Shown one piece after another: positions 15,970-24,056 of a stretch of DNA of 40,058 nt (position 1 is its first letter; each line of letters starts with the position of its first letter). Source of the stretch: Gemmataceae bacterium. Lineage in GTDB: Bacteria > Planctomycetota > Planctomycetia > Gemmatales > Gemmataceae. Below the pieces are notes generated by a model, which did no database searches, was not told the origin of the DNA, and was given only the letters and a program-made list of their open reading frames with translations. The stretch covers positions 1 to 40,058 of the forward strand of contig SIAJ01000050.1 of NCBI GenBank assembly GCA_009691845.1, read 5' to 3'. The translations under genes were made by a program, and so were the position numbers.

Positions 15970-16450
15970 GGCCAATCTCCGTTCGCGTTCTTCGTGCAGC
16001 CTGATTATAGGAGAGCGTTCGAATGCAGAAACGACCTGTTTGTGGCGACGGACCTCCGGTCTGTCTCTCCGCCCATGTTTCATTGCTTGCATCTCGCGGA
16101 CGAACAATCCGTTACAGAAAACATCGGTCCAATGCCATGCAACGCATTCTGAACACGAACCGCCGACGGCTCCTTTTTTTAGTGTGGTAAATGGTGGCAT
16201 TTTGTGACACTCCCCCGTTTGGCGGCCGCACAGGAACCAAACTCCGTGCCAAAGCTTCTGGGCACCTGCGAGTACCTTTTTCCCTGTGTTCCAAAACGTT
16301 CCATTTTGTTCTGCGTACATGGCAAACCCTCCGGGGGCCTCGACGACCGATAGACCTGTATTTTGGAACAGGGACATGTAAACACGACTTTGGGATTTTT
16401 TCCCGGAAATGCCAATCTGCCGACTGGCACTGCACCGGATGGTCGCCTTT
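15970..16450. other. Gene-free stretch upstream of the PQQ-type gene
   Basis: No convincing gene. A minus-strand frame (to 16377) carries readable text such as GFAMYAEQNGTFWNTG but has codon use unlike neighbours and no family, so I leave it uncalled. A partial hairpin GACGGACCTCCGGTCTGTC lies at about 16047-16065 (related to family B), and GCCAATCTGCCGACTGGC at 16411-16428 belongs to the GCCAATC hairpin group. Confidence 0.4.
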
Positions 16451-16569
16451 CGCGGAGAGCCTGTGCAGCAATCAAAAAATGTGGCGGTAGGCCTTCAGGC
16501 CTGCCGGAAGTCTTTCTTAAACTCACGCACAGGCCTGGAGGCCTATGCCACATTGATTCCTGCACAACC
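16451..16569 (-). repeat. Paired-hairpin repeat element, copy 2 (inverted)
   Basis: This is the reverse complement of 1258-1390 with a shorter middle. Shared landmarks are CGCGGAGAG at the left end, TGTGGCGGTAGGCCTTCAGG, CAGGCCTGGAGGCCTATGCC and GATTCCTGCACAACC at the right end. The hairpin has the GTAG foot (GCGGTAGGCC). The match extends beyond the hairpins, so it is a real element and not just two palindromes. Confidence 0.75.
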
Positions 16570-16605
16570 GCGGAGCGAAAGGCGACATTGGCCTCCGCCG
16601 GTAAC

Positions 16606-16653
16606 GCCAATTTCCCGATTGGCATGCGACTCCGCGCCAATCAGGAGATTGGC
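16606..16653. repeat. Pair of GCCAATC hairpins
   Basis: GCCAATTTCCCGATTGGC (16606-16623) and GCCAATCAGGAGATTGGC (16636-16653) are two hairpins of the same family with complementary loops (TTCCCG and AGGAG-like), 12 bases apart. Further members are at 1411-1428 and 16411-16428. The facing arrangement again resembles a REP pair, but there is no GTAG foot. Confidence 0.6.
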
Positions 16654-16734
16654 GTCCCCGGCTGGAACCGCGTCCTCTGATGGCTCTGAATTTGGAGCGG
16701 GCGGCCAAACAGTGGGTGGCTGCTTCGAAATACG

Positions 16735-16923
16735 CTGAAAGCGTTAGATACCTCAGCCCAGGGTTCGACGCGTAGCGTCGTACCCTGGGTAGACGCCACC
16801 AAAAATCCACGGTGCCCTGAAGGGGCACGATCGCGCGGCCTGGTGCAGGTTCCCCGACCCTTTCAGGGTCGATTGCGATGGGTGACGGGAAACCCAGGGT
16901 GCTGAGATATTTAACGCTTTCAG
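16735..16923. repeat. Foldback element with long terminal inverted repeats
   Basis: The ends CTGAAAGCGTTAGATACCTC and its counterpart AACCCAGGGTGCTGAGATAT + TTAACGCTTTCAG are imperfect reverse complements over about 30 bases. Nested inside are three further hairpins: CCCAGGGT...ACCCTGGG (16757-16789), GTGCCCTGAAGGGGCAC (about 16821-16837) and CGACCCTTTCAGGGTCG (about 16856-16872). With 189 bases, terminal inverted repeats and no coding capacity it looks like a MITE-type element. Confidence 0.65.
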
Positions 16924-17190
16924 CGTAAAGACAAATGCGGGTTGCCCAGCTTTTACAACGAACGCCCCGCCAGGCCAACGTTTGCAAGCAATTCGGCGAA
17001 GCTGCACGCCAATCTGGCCTCGCGATTGTCATCAATCTGCTCGTCCTGCTGGGCCTTTGGATCATGTATTCGAGGAACCGGCAATATGGGCACCAATCGA
17101 GGGTTGAATTCCCTATAATCAACTGGCCGAGCAGCCATGCCGATCCACTTTGGCCTGTCGCTTGCCCCTGTGTATGAAGGACTTACGTCG
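16924..17190. other. Region upstream of ilvB
   Basis: This holds an 80-residue plus-strand frame (16935-17177) with one hydrophobic stretch (LAIVINLLVLLGLWIMYSRN), but it has no ribosome site and no recognised family, and its end runs into the ilvB leader, so I do not call it. A TATAAT lies at 17113-17118, about 70 bases before the ilvB start, without a good -35 at the right distance; it is a possible -10 element only. Confidence 0.3.
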
Positions 17191-18969
17191 ATGCCTGTTA
17201 CCCAGCCAGCCATGATGAGTGGTGCCGACATTCTGGTCGAGTCGTTGATCCGCCACGGCGTCGATACCATCTTCGCCTATCCGGGCGGGGCCAGTATGCC
17301 GTTGCACCAGTCGCTCACCAGGGTGCCGGACAAGCTACGAACGATTCTGCCACGCCACGAACAAGGCGGCGGCTTCATGGCCCAAGGCTATGCTCGCACC
17401 ACGGGCAAGGTCGGCGTCTGCATGGCGACGAGCGGGCCGGGAGCGACGAACTTTGTCACGGTTTTGGCCGATGCCAAGATGGACTCCGTGCCCATGATTG
17501 CCATCACCGGGCAAGTGGGCACCAAGGTCATCGGCACCGACGCGTTCCAGGAAACGCCGATCGTCGAGGTCTGCCGGCCGATCACCAAGCACCACTATCT
17601 GATTCAGCGCACCGAGGACATTGCCCGGGTGATGAAGGAGGCATTCCACATCGCCACTTCGGGTCGGCCCGGTCCCGTGATCGTCGATATTCCCAAGGAC
17701 GTGCAGGTCCGCGAGATCTTGCCGGACTGGGATCAACCAATGAACCTACCCGGCTATCGGCCGTCGCGAATCACGAACGTCGCGGAACTGAGCCGTGTGG
17801 TCGACGAGATTCGCCGCTCGCGCAAGCCAATCGTTTATGGCGGTGGCGGTATCATTCATAGTGGCTCCGCGAATGCCTTGCGTGAATTCGCCGAGGCAAC
17901 CGGCATCCCCGTGGCTCTCACGTTGCACGGACTTGGTGGCTTCCCGCACGATCATTACCTGTGCCTGCACATGCTGGGCATGCACGGTACCGTCTACTCA
18001 AACATGGCCGTAAACGAGGCCGACCTGTTGTTGGCGTTCGGCGTGCGTTTCGACGACCGCGTGACCGGCAAGCTGGCCGAGTTCGCCAAGCACGGGCGGA
18101 TCGTCCACATCGACATCGACCCGAGCGAGTTAAACAAGAACAAGTTCGCCCACGTGCCCATTCACGGCGACCTGCGCCCGGCCATCGAGGGCATCAACAC
18201 TCTCCTGAAGGAAGAGAAAAACGCGGACCTCGTTGGTGGCGGGCGTTACACGGACTGGGTCCGTCAGATCGACTCCTGGCGTGAGAAGGACCCGCTTCGA
18301 TACGCGGATCGCTCGGACGCAATTCTGCCCCAATATGCGATTCAACGCTTGGCCCAGATTCTGCGTGCGAAAAAACTGCTTGAGAACGCGATCGTGACCA
18401 CGGGCGTCGGCCAACATCAGATGTGGGCGGCCCAGTATTTCCCGATTAACCAGCCGCGGCACTGGGTTACATCCGGTGGCCTCGGCACGATGGGTTTCGG
18501 CCTGCCGGCCGCGATGGGGGCACAGGTCGCGCATCCAGACGCACTCGTATTCGACATCGACGGCGACGGCAGCTTCCTGATGAACATTCAGGAACTGGCG
18601 TGTGCCCACGTCGAGAAGATCCCGGTGAAGATTCTGCTGTTGAACAACCAGCATCTCGGCATGGTCGTGCAATGGGAAGATCGCTTTCATGGCGGCAACC
18701 GCGGTCATACTTATCTCGGTGCCGGCATGGAGAAAGACTTCTATCCGGACTTCAACACGATCGCCAAAGGCTTCGGCGTGCAGTCGCGATCCGTGATGGT
18801 GAAGGCCGATCTCGATGCCGCGTTTGAAGAGATGATCGCCTGCGACGGCCCGTTCCTGCTCAACGTCCACGTGCCGCACCAGGAGCAAGTGCTGCCGATG
18901 ATTCCGTCGGGCCAAAGCGTTAAGGAAATCATCAAGGAGCCGATGACGGTGGCCCCGGCGATGAAGTAG
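17191..18969 (+). CDS. ilvB: Acetolactate synthase large (catalytic) subunit
   Basis: 592 residues. A thiamine-diphosphate enzyme that joins two pyruvates (or pyruvate and 2-oxobutyrate), the first step of valine, leucine and isoleucine synthesis. Seen are the N-terminal domain with [18 protein letters not shown], the catalytic Glu in [16 protein letters not shown], the FAD/central domain with [20 protein letters not shown], and the ThDP/Mg motif [11 protein letters not shown] followed after about 20 residues by [18 protein letters not shown]. The RFDDRVTGK phrase is specific to the biosynthetic enzyme rather than the catabolic one. The start at 17191 has AAGGA about ten bases upstream; an upstream ATG at 17137 would add 18 unlikely residues. 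No regulatory subunit gene (ilvN) follows. Confidence 0.95.
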   Translation: MPVTQPAMMSGADILVESLIRHGVDTIFAYPGGASMPLHQSLTRVPDKLRTILPRHEQGGGFMAQGYARTTGKVGVCMATSGPGATNFVTVLADAKMDSVPMIAITGQVGTKVIGTDAFQETPIVEVCRPITKHHYLIQRTEDIARVMKEAFHIATSGRPGPVIVDIPKDVQVREILPDWDQPMNLPGYRPSRITNVAELSRVVDEIRRSRKPIVYGGGGIIHSGSANALREFAEATGIPVALTLHGLGGFPHDHYLCLHMLGMHGTVYSNMAVNEADLLLAFGVRFDDRVTGKLAEFAKHGRIVHIDIDPSELNKNKFAHVPIHGDLRPAIEGINTLLKEEKNADLVGGGRYTDWVRQIDSWREKDPLRYADRSDAILPQYAIQRLAQILRAKKLLENAIVTTGVGQHQMWAAQYFPINQPRHWVTSGGLGTMGFGLPAAMGAQVAHPDALVFDIDGDGSFLMNIQELACAHVEKIPVKILLLNNQHLGMVVQWEDRFHGGNRGHTYLGAGMEKDFYPDFNTIAKGFGVQSRSVMVKADLDAAFEEMIACDGPFLLNVHVPHQEQVLPMIPSGQSVKEIIKEPMTVAPAMK

Positions 18970-18980
18970 TTTCTTTCAGA

Positions 18981-19069
18981 GCCGCGACCGTAAGGGAGCG
19001 GGCATCTGGCCCGACCGTAAGGGAGCGGGCATCTGGCTCGACCCGCGACCGCTCCCTTACGGTCGCGGC
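18981..19069. repeat. Inverted repeat with internal tandem duplication
   Basis: Outer arms GCCGCGACCGTAAGGGAGCG (18981) and CGCTCCCTTACGGTCGCGGC (ending 19069) are perfect reverse complements over 20 bases. Inside, GACCGTAAGGGAGCGGGCAT followed by CTGG occurs twice in tandem. It follows the ilvB stop by 11 bases and could end its transcript as a very stable hairpin, though it looks more like a dispersed repeat. Confidence 0.75.
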
Positions 19070-19160
19070 CCCGTTGTGAACTGCCATAACAATTTCTTGA
19101 CCCGCCGCCCGAGATCGTCGAGAATCGCATGGAGAAGTTACGAGGGAGAAAGGTGCTCTC

Positions 19161-20477
19161 ATGCTCAACATCGGCCGCGGAAACTCACGGAACTGTCGAG
19201 GCGTCAGCCGGCGTGAGCTATTGCAGGTTGGCGGCCTGAGTGTGCTAGGCATGTCATTGGCCGATGGCTTGCGTGCCGACGATGCTCGCAAAGCCAAGCC
19301 AATTCGGAGCAAGAGCAAGCCGGAAACCTCGTGCATCTTCATCTATCTTGAAGGCGGACCAAGTCAGCTTGAGACCTTCGATCCCAAGCCCAACGCGCCG
19401 AACGATGTGCGCGGACCATATGGGAACATCGCGACCAAGGTGCCTGGCTTGCAAGTCTGCGAACTGCTGCCGGCGATGGCCGAGCGCATGGATCGCTGTG
19501 CCCTCATCCGTTCACTGACCGGTTTCACCGGCGGGCACACGGCCTTCCCCGCACTGACCGGCTCGGTGCAAAGCAAGACGACCTACGGCGCAGTGATGGC
19601 CAAGCTGAAGGGCAATTCCGGCGACATGCCCGCCTACATTCATCTCGGCGGCAAGATCTTCAACAGTCCCGGTGTCGGCGGTGGCTTACTGGGCTCGGCC
19701 TTCGATCCGGTTGAGATTGCCGATCCGACCGGAACGAAGGTGCAGTTGCCGCAATTCACGCTTTCGGCCGACGTACCTGCCGAGCGGTTTCACGATCGAC
19801 GCGACCTGCTGGCCTCGATCGACCAGATGCGATCCAAGACGGACGCCAGCCAGGCCGTGGAAAAGATGGGCTCGCTGCACAAGCGTGCCGTCGGCATGTT
19901 GACATCAACCACGGTCCGCGATGCGTTCGATCTGGCGAAGGAGAAAGAATCGACCCGTGCCCGATTCGGCTCGAACTTCTTCGGCCAATCTTTGTTGATG
20001 GCTCGCCGGCTGGTCGAGGCTGGCACGCGCTACGTTCAAGTGAAGTGGTACGACTGGGACGGAGCCTGGGACATTCACGGCTTCAACTCCACTGGTGTTG
20101 AGCGAATGGAAGAAGAACTCTGTCCACGCTTCGACCAAGGAATGACGGCTCTTCTCGACGATCTGCAAGAACGCGGCCTGCTGGAAACGACGCTGGTCGT
20201 GGCCGTCGGCGAAATGGGGCGGACGCCGAAGATCAACAAGTGGGGCGGCCGCGACCACTGGGGCAACTCGCTCTTCGCACTGCTGGCTGGCGGCGGCGTT
20301 CCCGGCGGAGCCGTGATCGGCGCGACTGACGCCTCGGCAGCCGCACCCGCGACCGACCCGGTTTATCCCGGTGAACTCGCAGCGACGATCTACCGCTTGC
20401 TCGGGATCGACACGAACACCGACCCGCGAATTCGGCCATTCATCGGCACCTCGGCCCCGGTGGCTGGCTTGGTGTGA
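19161..20477 (+). CDS. DUF1501 family exported protein
   Basis: 438 residues. The N-terminus has a twin-arginine-type leader (VSRRELLQVGGLSVLGMSLA), then the DUF1501 text: IFIYLEGGPSQLETFDPKPN, TKVPGLQVCELLPAMAERMD, and near the end DIHGFNSTGVERMEEELCP and VVAVGEMGRTPKINKWGGRD followed by HWG. The fold is related to alkaline phosphatases/sulfatases; the Asp/His-rich C-terminal motifs suggest metal binding. Function unknown; it is abundant in planctomycetes and normally paired with a DUF1549/DUF1553 protein, which is absent here. It follows ilvB after a repeat and overlaps by four bases the longest frame of the next gene. Confidence 0.9.
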   Translation: MLNIGRGNSRNCRGVSRRELLQVGGLSVLGMSLADGLRADDARKAKPIRSKSKPETSCIFIYLEGGPSQLETFDPKPNAPNDVRGPYGNIATKVPGLQVCELLPAMAERMDRCALIRSLTGFTGGHTAFPALTGSVQSKTTYGAVMAKLKGNSGDMPAYIHLGGKIFNSPGVGGGLLGSAFDPVEIADPTGTKVQLPQFTLSADVPAERFHDRRDLLASIDQMRSKTDASQAVEKMGSLHKRAVGMLTSTTVRDAFDLAKEKESTRARFGSNFFGQSLLMARRLVEAGTRYVQVKWYDWDGAWDIHGFNSTGVERMEEELCPRFDQGMTALLDDLQERGLLETTLVVAVGEMGRTPKINKWGGRDHWGNSLFALLAGGGVPGGAVIGATDASAAAPATDPVYPGELAATIYRLLGIDTNTDPRIRPFIGTSAPVAGLV

Positions 20478-20578
20478 GGAAAATCAACGGGGACGCAACC
20501 TGTTTCCGGAAACGAACGGCATCCCCGTTGCAACTCGATCCTACGTCGGGCCGGGAATCCATTTTATTGCAAGCATTC

Positions 20579-21592
20579 ATGCTTCGATTCTTGCTGTGCA
20601 GTCTGTGCCTGGTTCCGGTGGCTCAACGAGTCAAGGCTCAGCCCGCCCCTGAGTCTACTCCCAAGCTCCTGATCGCCTTCTGCTCCGTCAAGGAACGCCG
20701 TGCTCCGCCGTATCCGAAAGTCTACTACTACGAGCACGATGGCGTTGCCAACGGCAAGATCGTCGGCGCGATCGATACCATCGGCACCGAGACGAACAAG
20801 AGCCGGGCCGACATGCACCCGTCCTTAAGTAGTGATGGACGGTACTGCACATTTTCGGCCCAGATCGGCGTCACCGATGGTGCGCGAATCGAAGTCTGGG
20901 ATCGTGTGGAGAAAAAACTGCTCACGTTGCCGGAGATCAACGTATCGACCAATGTGCATCAGATGTCGCCGTCGTTTTCCGGCGATGGCAAGAGAATTGC
21001 CTTCAGTGCCTGGAATCGGCCCGGAGGGAACGCGCGCTGGGGCGTCTATCTGTACGATCTCGACGCGAAGAAACTGAGCGATTTGCCGAAGCTCAACGGT
21101 GAAACCATCGACCAGCGTTTGCCGGCACTCAGTGGTGATGGCAAGCTCCTCGCCTATGCCTCCAACCAAAAAGGCGGAGTCGGCTTGACCGACATCTATC
21201 TTTACGCCTTGTCCGAAAAGAAAGTGGTCGCCCTGCCCGAGATGAACTCGAAGACCATGGACATTCAACCAACGCTGAATGGAGACGGACGATTGATCGC
21301 GTTCAGCACAGATCGAACCGGTAGCTCAGGAGGGCGCGACATCCAACTGTTCGACCGGGTAGACAAGAAGCACCTGCCGCTACCGGGGTTGAACTCCACG
21401 GACCACGAGCAATCTCCCTCGTTGAGTGCCGATGGCCGCTGGATCGCCTTCGTCTCGGAACGTCCAGGCGGGGCAGGCGAACGCGATGTGTATCTGTACG
21501 ACCGTGAGACCAAGAAACTGCTGCCAACACCGGGCCTGAACTCGAAAGAAGACGACTACGATCCGTGCGTGATTGTCTTGCCGCGAAAATGA
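20579..21592 (+). CDS. Exported PD40/TolB-type beta-propeller protein
   Basis: 337 residues. A signal peptide (MLRFLLCSLCLVPVAQRVKA) is followed by five or six WD40-like PD40 blades with the recurring phrase PSFSGDGKRIAFSAWNRPGG, PALSGDGKLLAYASNQ, PTLNGDGRLIAFSTDRTG and PSLSADGRWIAFVSERPGG. This is the TolB C-terminal-type propeller, usually a protein-binding scaffold in the periplasm. The ATG at 20579 is chosen for its signal peptide; the same frame opens 105 bases earlier without one. Exact role unknown. It is the second of five exported genes in a row. Confidence 0.85.
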   Translation: MLRFLLCSLCLVPVAQRVKAQPAPESTPKLLIAFCSVKERRAPPYPKVYYYEHDGVANGKIVGAIDTIGTETNKSRADMHPSLSSDGRYCTFSAQIGVTDGARIEVWDRVEKKLLTLPEINVSTNVHQMSPSFSGDGKRIAFSAWNRPGGNARWGVYLYDLDAKKLSDLPKLNGETIDQRLPALSGDGKLLAYASNQKGGVGLTDIYLYALSEKKVVALPEMNSKTMDIQPTLNGDGRLIAFSTDRTGSSGGRDIQLFDRVDKKHLPLPGLNSTDHEQSPSLSADGRWIAFVSERPGGAGERDVYLYDRETKKLLPTPGLNSKEDDYDPCVIVLPRK

Positions 21593-21677
21593 CGAGTTCA
21601 AACTCCTACTTTTCGCGTGACATGCTCTCCCCAACCGTTACACTGTCTATTCGCTCCTCCCACCCCAGAAGCACCCC

Positions 21678-22817
21678 ATGCGAATCTCTCTCCTGTTCTC
21701 CCTTCTGCTTGCCATGTTCATGATCCCAGCACTCTCTGCAGCCGACGGCTCTTACTGGGTCTTCCTGGGCACAGGCAGCAACAAGTCCAAGGGCATCTAC
21801 CGCGTCGAATTCGATTCGGCGACGGGCAAACTTGGCAAAGTGGAAGTGGCGGCCGAGGCCGTCAACCCGGGCTTCCTGGCCATTCATCCCAAGAACACGC
21901 ATCTGTTCGCGGTCGGCAGCATCACGAACGCAGAAGGCAAGAAAGTCGATGGCGTTATGAGTTTCACGCTCGATGCCAAGACGGGCGAACTGAAGGCGAT
22001 CAATCAGCAACCGTCGATCGGTGGCGGGCCCTGCCACATCAATTGCGATCGCGAGGCCAAGCACGTGCTGGTCGCGAATTACGGTGGGGGCAGCACCACC
22101 GTGCTTCCGTTCGACAAGGACGGCAAGCTCAGCGTGGCATCTAGTTTCGTGCAACACAAGGGTACGAGCGTGGACAAGGGCCGGCAAAGCGCACCGCACG
22201 CCCACTCGGTTAACCTGGACGCCGCAGGCAAGTTCGCCATGGTCGCCGACCTCGGACTGGATAAGGTGCTCGTCTACAAGTACGATTCCGCGACGGGAAA
22301 AATTTCGCCAAACGATCCCCCGTCCGTCGACACGCCTCCGGGTGGCGGCCCTCGCCACTTCGCGTTCCATCCGAGCGGCAAGTTCGCCTACGTCTGCAAC
22401 GAGATGGCCTCCAGCGTCACCGCGATGACCTACGATTCGTCCAAGGGCGAATTCAAGACGCTCAACACGGTCACGACGTTGCCCAAGGAGCACAAAGGCA
22501 ATTCGACGGCCGAGACGGTCGTTCATCCGAACGGCAAATTCGTATACGTGTCGAATCGTGGCCACAATAGCATCGCGATTTTCGCGATCGACGAGAAGTC
22601 CGGCGAAGTCAAAGCAATGGGCCACCAAGGGGAAGGCATCAACATTCCTCGCAATTTCAACATCGACCCGACCGGGAAATGGATGATCGTCGGCAACCAG
22701 GCCGGCAACAGCATCGTTGTTTTTGAAGTCGACGCCAAGACCGGCCAACTGAAGACCACCGACCAGAAAGCCGAAGTTCCCGCCCCGATCTGCGTGCGTT
22801 TTGTACCCAAGAGCTAA
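21678..22817 (+). CDS. Exported lactonase-family beta-propeller (6-phosphogluconolactonase-like)
   Basis: 379 residues. A signal peptide (RISLLFSLLLAMFMIPALSA) leads to a seven-bladed lactonase propeller (Pfam lactonase, YbhE/Pgl type): VNPGFLAIHPKNTHLFAVGS, GGGPCHINCDREAKHVLVAN, then APHAHSVNLDAAGKFAMVAD, GGGPRHFAFHPSGKFAYVCN and NIPRNFNIDPTGKWMIVGNQ. The His/Glu/Arg positions typical of the family appear conserved (PHAHS, PRH, ETVVHPNGKFVYVSNRG). Cytosolic relatives hydrolyse 6-phosphogluconolactone; an exported form probably acts on another sugar lactone or is non-enzymatic. It lies 86 bases after the previous gene. Confidence 0.87.
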   Translation: MRISLLFSLLLAMFMIPALSAADGSYWVFLGTGSNKSKGIYRVEFDSATGKLGKVEVAAEAVNPGFLAIHPKNTHLFAVGSITNAEGKKVDGVMSFTLDAKTGELKAINQQPSIGGGPCHINCDREAKHVLVANYGGGSTTVLPFDKDGKLSVASSFVQHKGTSVDKGRQSAPHAHSVNLDAAGKFAMVADLGLDKVLVYKYDSATGKISPNDPPSVDTPPGGGPRHFAFHPSGKFAYVCNEMASSVTAMTYDSSKGEFKTLNTVTTLPKEHKGNSTAETVVHPNGKFVYVSNRGHNSIAIFAIDEKSGEVKAMGHQGEGINIPRNFNIDPTGKWMIVGNQAGNSIVVFEVDAKTGQLKTTDQKAEVPAPICVRFVPKS

Positions 22818-22821
22818 ACCA

Positions 22822-22900
22822 AATTCACCACAAAGTCACGAAGAGCACAAAGAGTACAAAGAGTACATTGACTCGATTGTTGTTGTCTTTGTGGTGAATT
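22822..22900. repeat. Inverted repeat with A/C-rich tandem motif
   Basis: Arms AATTCACCACAAAG (22822-22835) and CTTTGTGGTGAATT (22887-22900) are perfect 14-base reverse complements. Between them the motif AGAGTACAAAGAGTAC shows a short tandem repeat. The CACCACAAAG...CACGAAG style is of a kind seen scattered in many bacterial genomes. It fills the gap between the lactonase and NHL genes and could form a terminator-like hairpin. Confidence 0.7.
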
Positions 22901-22927
22901 GATTTTGATTCCTCAAGGAGACTCTCC

Positions 22928-23992
22928 ATGTCCGAAAGCTATCTATTCAATCGCCGAACCTTTATGCAAGCCGCTGCCGCGACTGGTGCCGGGCTTGCTC
23001 TGGGAACGTCGGCTCAAGCAGCCACCACGTTCGGTGAAGGCAAGATGTCCTTCACCCTCGATGAAAATTGGGGCAAGCTGCCGACCGGCATGAACTATGG
23101 CCTCGGCTGTGCAGTTGTCGCGGATTCGAAGGATCGCATCTACGTCACTTCGCGTTCCGCCAATGCCTGCGTCGTGATTTTCGATCGCGAGGGCAAGATT
23201 TTGGAATCGTGGGCCAAAGACGTGAAAGACAAGTTCGGCTACGACCAGAACCAGTACGTCGCCACCGCTCACGGTTTGTACTGCAGCAAGGAAGGCGATC
23301 AGGAGTTTCTGTACTGGACCGAGAACGTCTCCGCTCCGAAGGGCCAACCGAAACTGGGCGCTCGCGTTTACAAGACCGATCTGACGGGCAAGATTCTTCA
23401 CGAGATCGGCAATGTCGAGAAAGAAGGCCCACACGCTCAGAAGTTCGACTTCAGGAACCCGACCGACGTGGCCGTTGGACCGAATGGCGACATCTACGTC
23501 GTCGATGGATACGGCAGCCAACTCGTTCATCGTTTCGATAAGCACTTCAAGCTCATCAAGACGATGGGTGGCCCCGGAAAAGAGCACGGTAAGTTCAACA
23601 CCTGCCACGGCATCTGGGTGAGCACGCTGAAGAAGGAACCGGAAATTTACATTGCAGACCGTGCGAACGCCCGTCTCGAAGTGTTCTCGATGGAGCTGGA
23701 ATACAAGCGGACGGTGCCTGAAATGCGTAATCCGTGTTGCCTCTATCAGCACGATGGGCATCTCTATATCCCCGACCTGGCCGCCCGAGTCACGGTCATC
23801 GATGCTCATGACAAAGTGGTCGCACAATTGGGCGATGGTCTCGATGCCCGCAACAAGAAGGAAGACATCGTTGCCAAGCATCCGGACAAGTTCGCGTTCC
23901 CGCACGCGTTGACGCTCGATTCGAAGGGCGATTTGTACATCGTCGAATGGGTGCCGTCTGGCCGGGCCCGCAAGTTGAAGAAGAACGCCTAA
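22928..23992 (+). CDS. Exported NHL-repeat six-bladed beta-propeller protein
   Basis: 354 residues. A twin-arginine-type leader (FNRRTFMQAAAATGAGLALG) shows export, probably folded via Tat. Blades of NHL type follow: ADSKDRIYVTSRSANACVVI, PTDVAVGPNGDIYVVDGYGS, KFNTCHGIWVSTLKKEPEIY, and LTLDSKGDLYIVEW near the end. The layout resembles peptidyl-alpha-hydroxyglycine alpha-amidating-lyase-like and other bacterial NHL proteins; activity unknown. AGGAG lies seven bases before the ATG, the best ribosome site in this gene run. Confidence 0.87.
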   Translation: MSESYLFNRRTFMQAAAATGAGLALGTSAQAATTFGEGKMSFTLDENWGKLPTGMNYGLGCAVVADSKDRIYVTSRSANACVVIFDREGKILESWAKDVKDKFGYDQNQYVATAHGLYCSKEGDQEFLYWTENVSAPKGQPKLGARVYKTDLTGKILHEIGNVEKEGPHAQKFDFRNPTDVAVGPNGDIYVVDGYGSQLVHRFDKHFKLIKTMGGPGKEHGKFNTCHGIWVSTLKKEPEIYIADRANARLEVFSMELEYKRTVPEMRNPCCLYQHDGHLYIPDLAARVTVIDAHDKVVAQLGDGLDARNKKEDIVAKHPDKFAFPHALTLDSKGDLYIVEWVPSGRARKLKKNA

Positions 23993-24000
23993 ATTTTTCT

Positions 24001-24025
24001 CCCCCTTCCCACTTAGGGAAGGGGG
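24001..24025. terminator. Hairpin after the NHL gene
   Basis: CCCCCTTCCC-ACTTA-GGGAAGGGGG has a 10-bp stem, nine bases after the stop of the NHL gene and 32 bases before the PQQ-type gene. It lacks a following T run, so it is either a weak terminator or a repeat remnant. Confidence 0.4.
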
Positions 24026-24056
24026 AACAAGACGAAACCCAACCCAACCCAATACC

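Noticed and set aside
15970..16377. N-terminal extension of the PQQ-type gene
   Set aside because: Codon use differs, no family text, and the ATG at 15969 has a GGAG site and precedes the first membrane helix.
17113..17118. TATAAT as ilvB promoter
   Set aside because: No acceptable -35 at 16-18 bases upstream; kept only as a possible -10 note.
16935..17177. 80-residue frame with a hydrophobic stretch upstream of ilvB
   Set aside because: No ribosome site, no family, starts at the edge of the foldback element and runs into the ilvB leader.
18981..19069. CRISPR-like direct repeat
   Set aside because: Only two tandem units, no spacers of uniform length, and the unit is part of a hairpin; no cas genes nearby.
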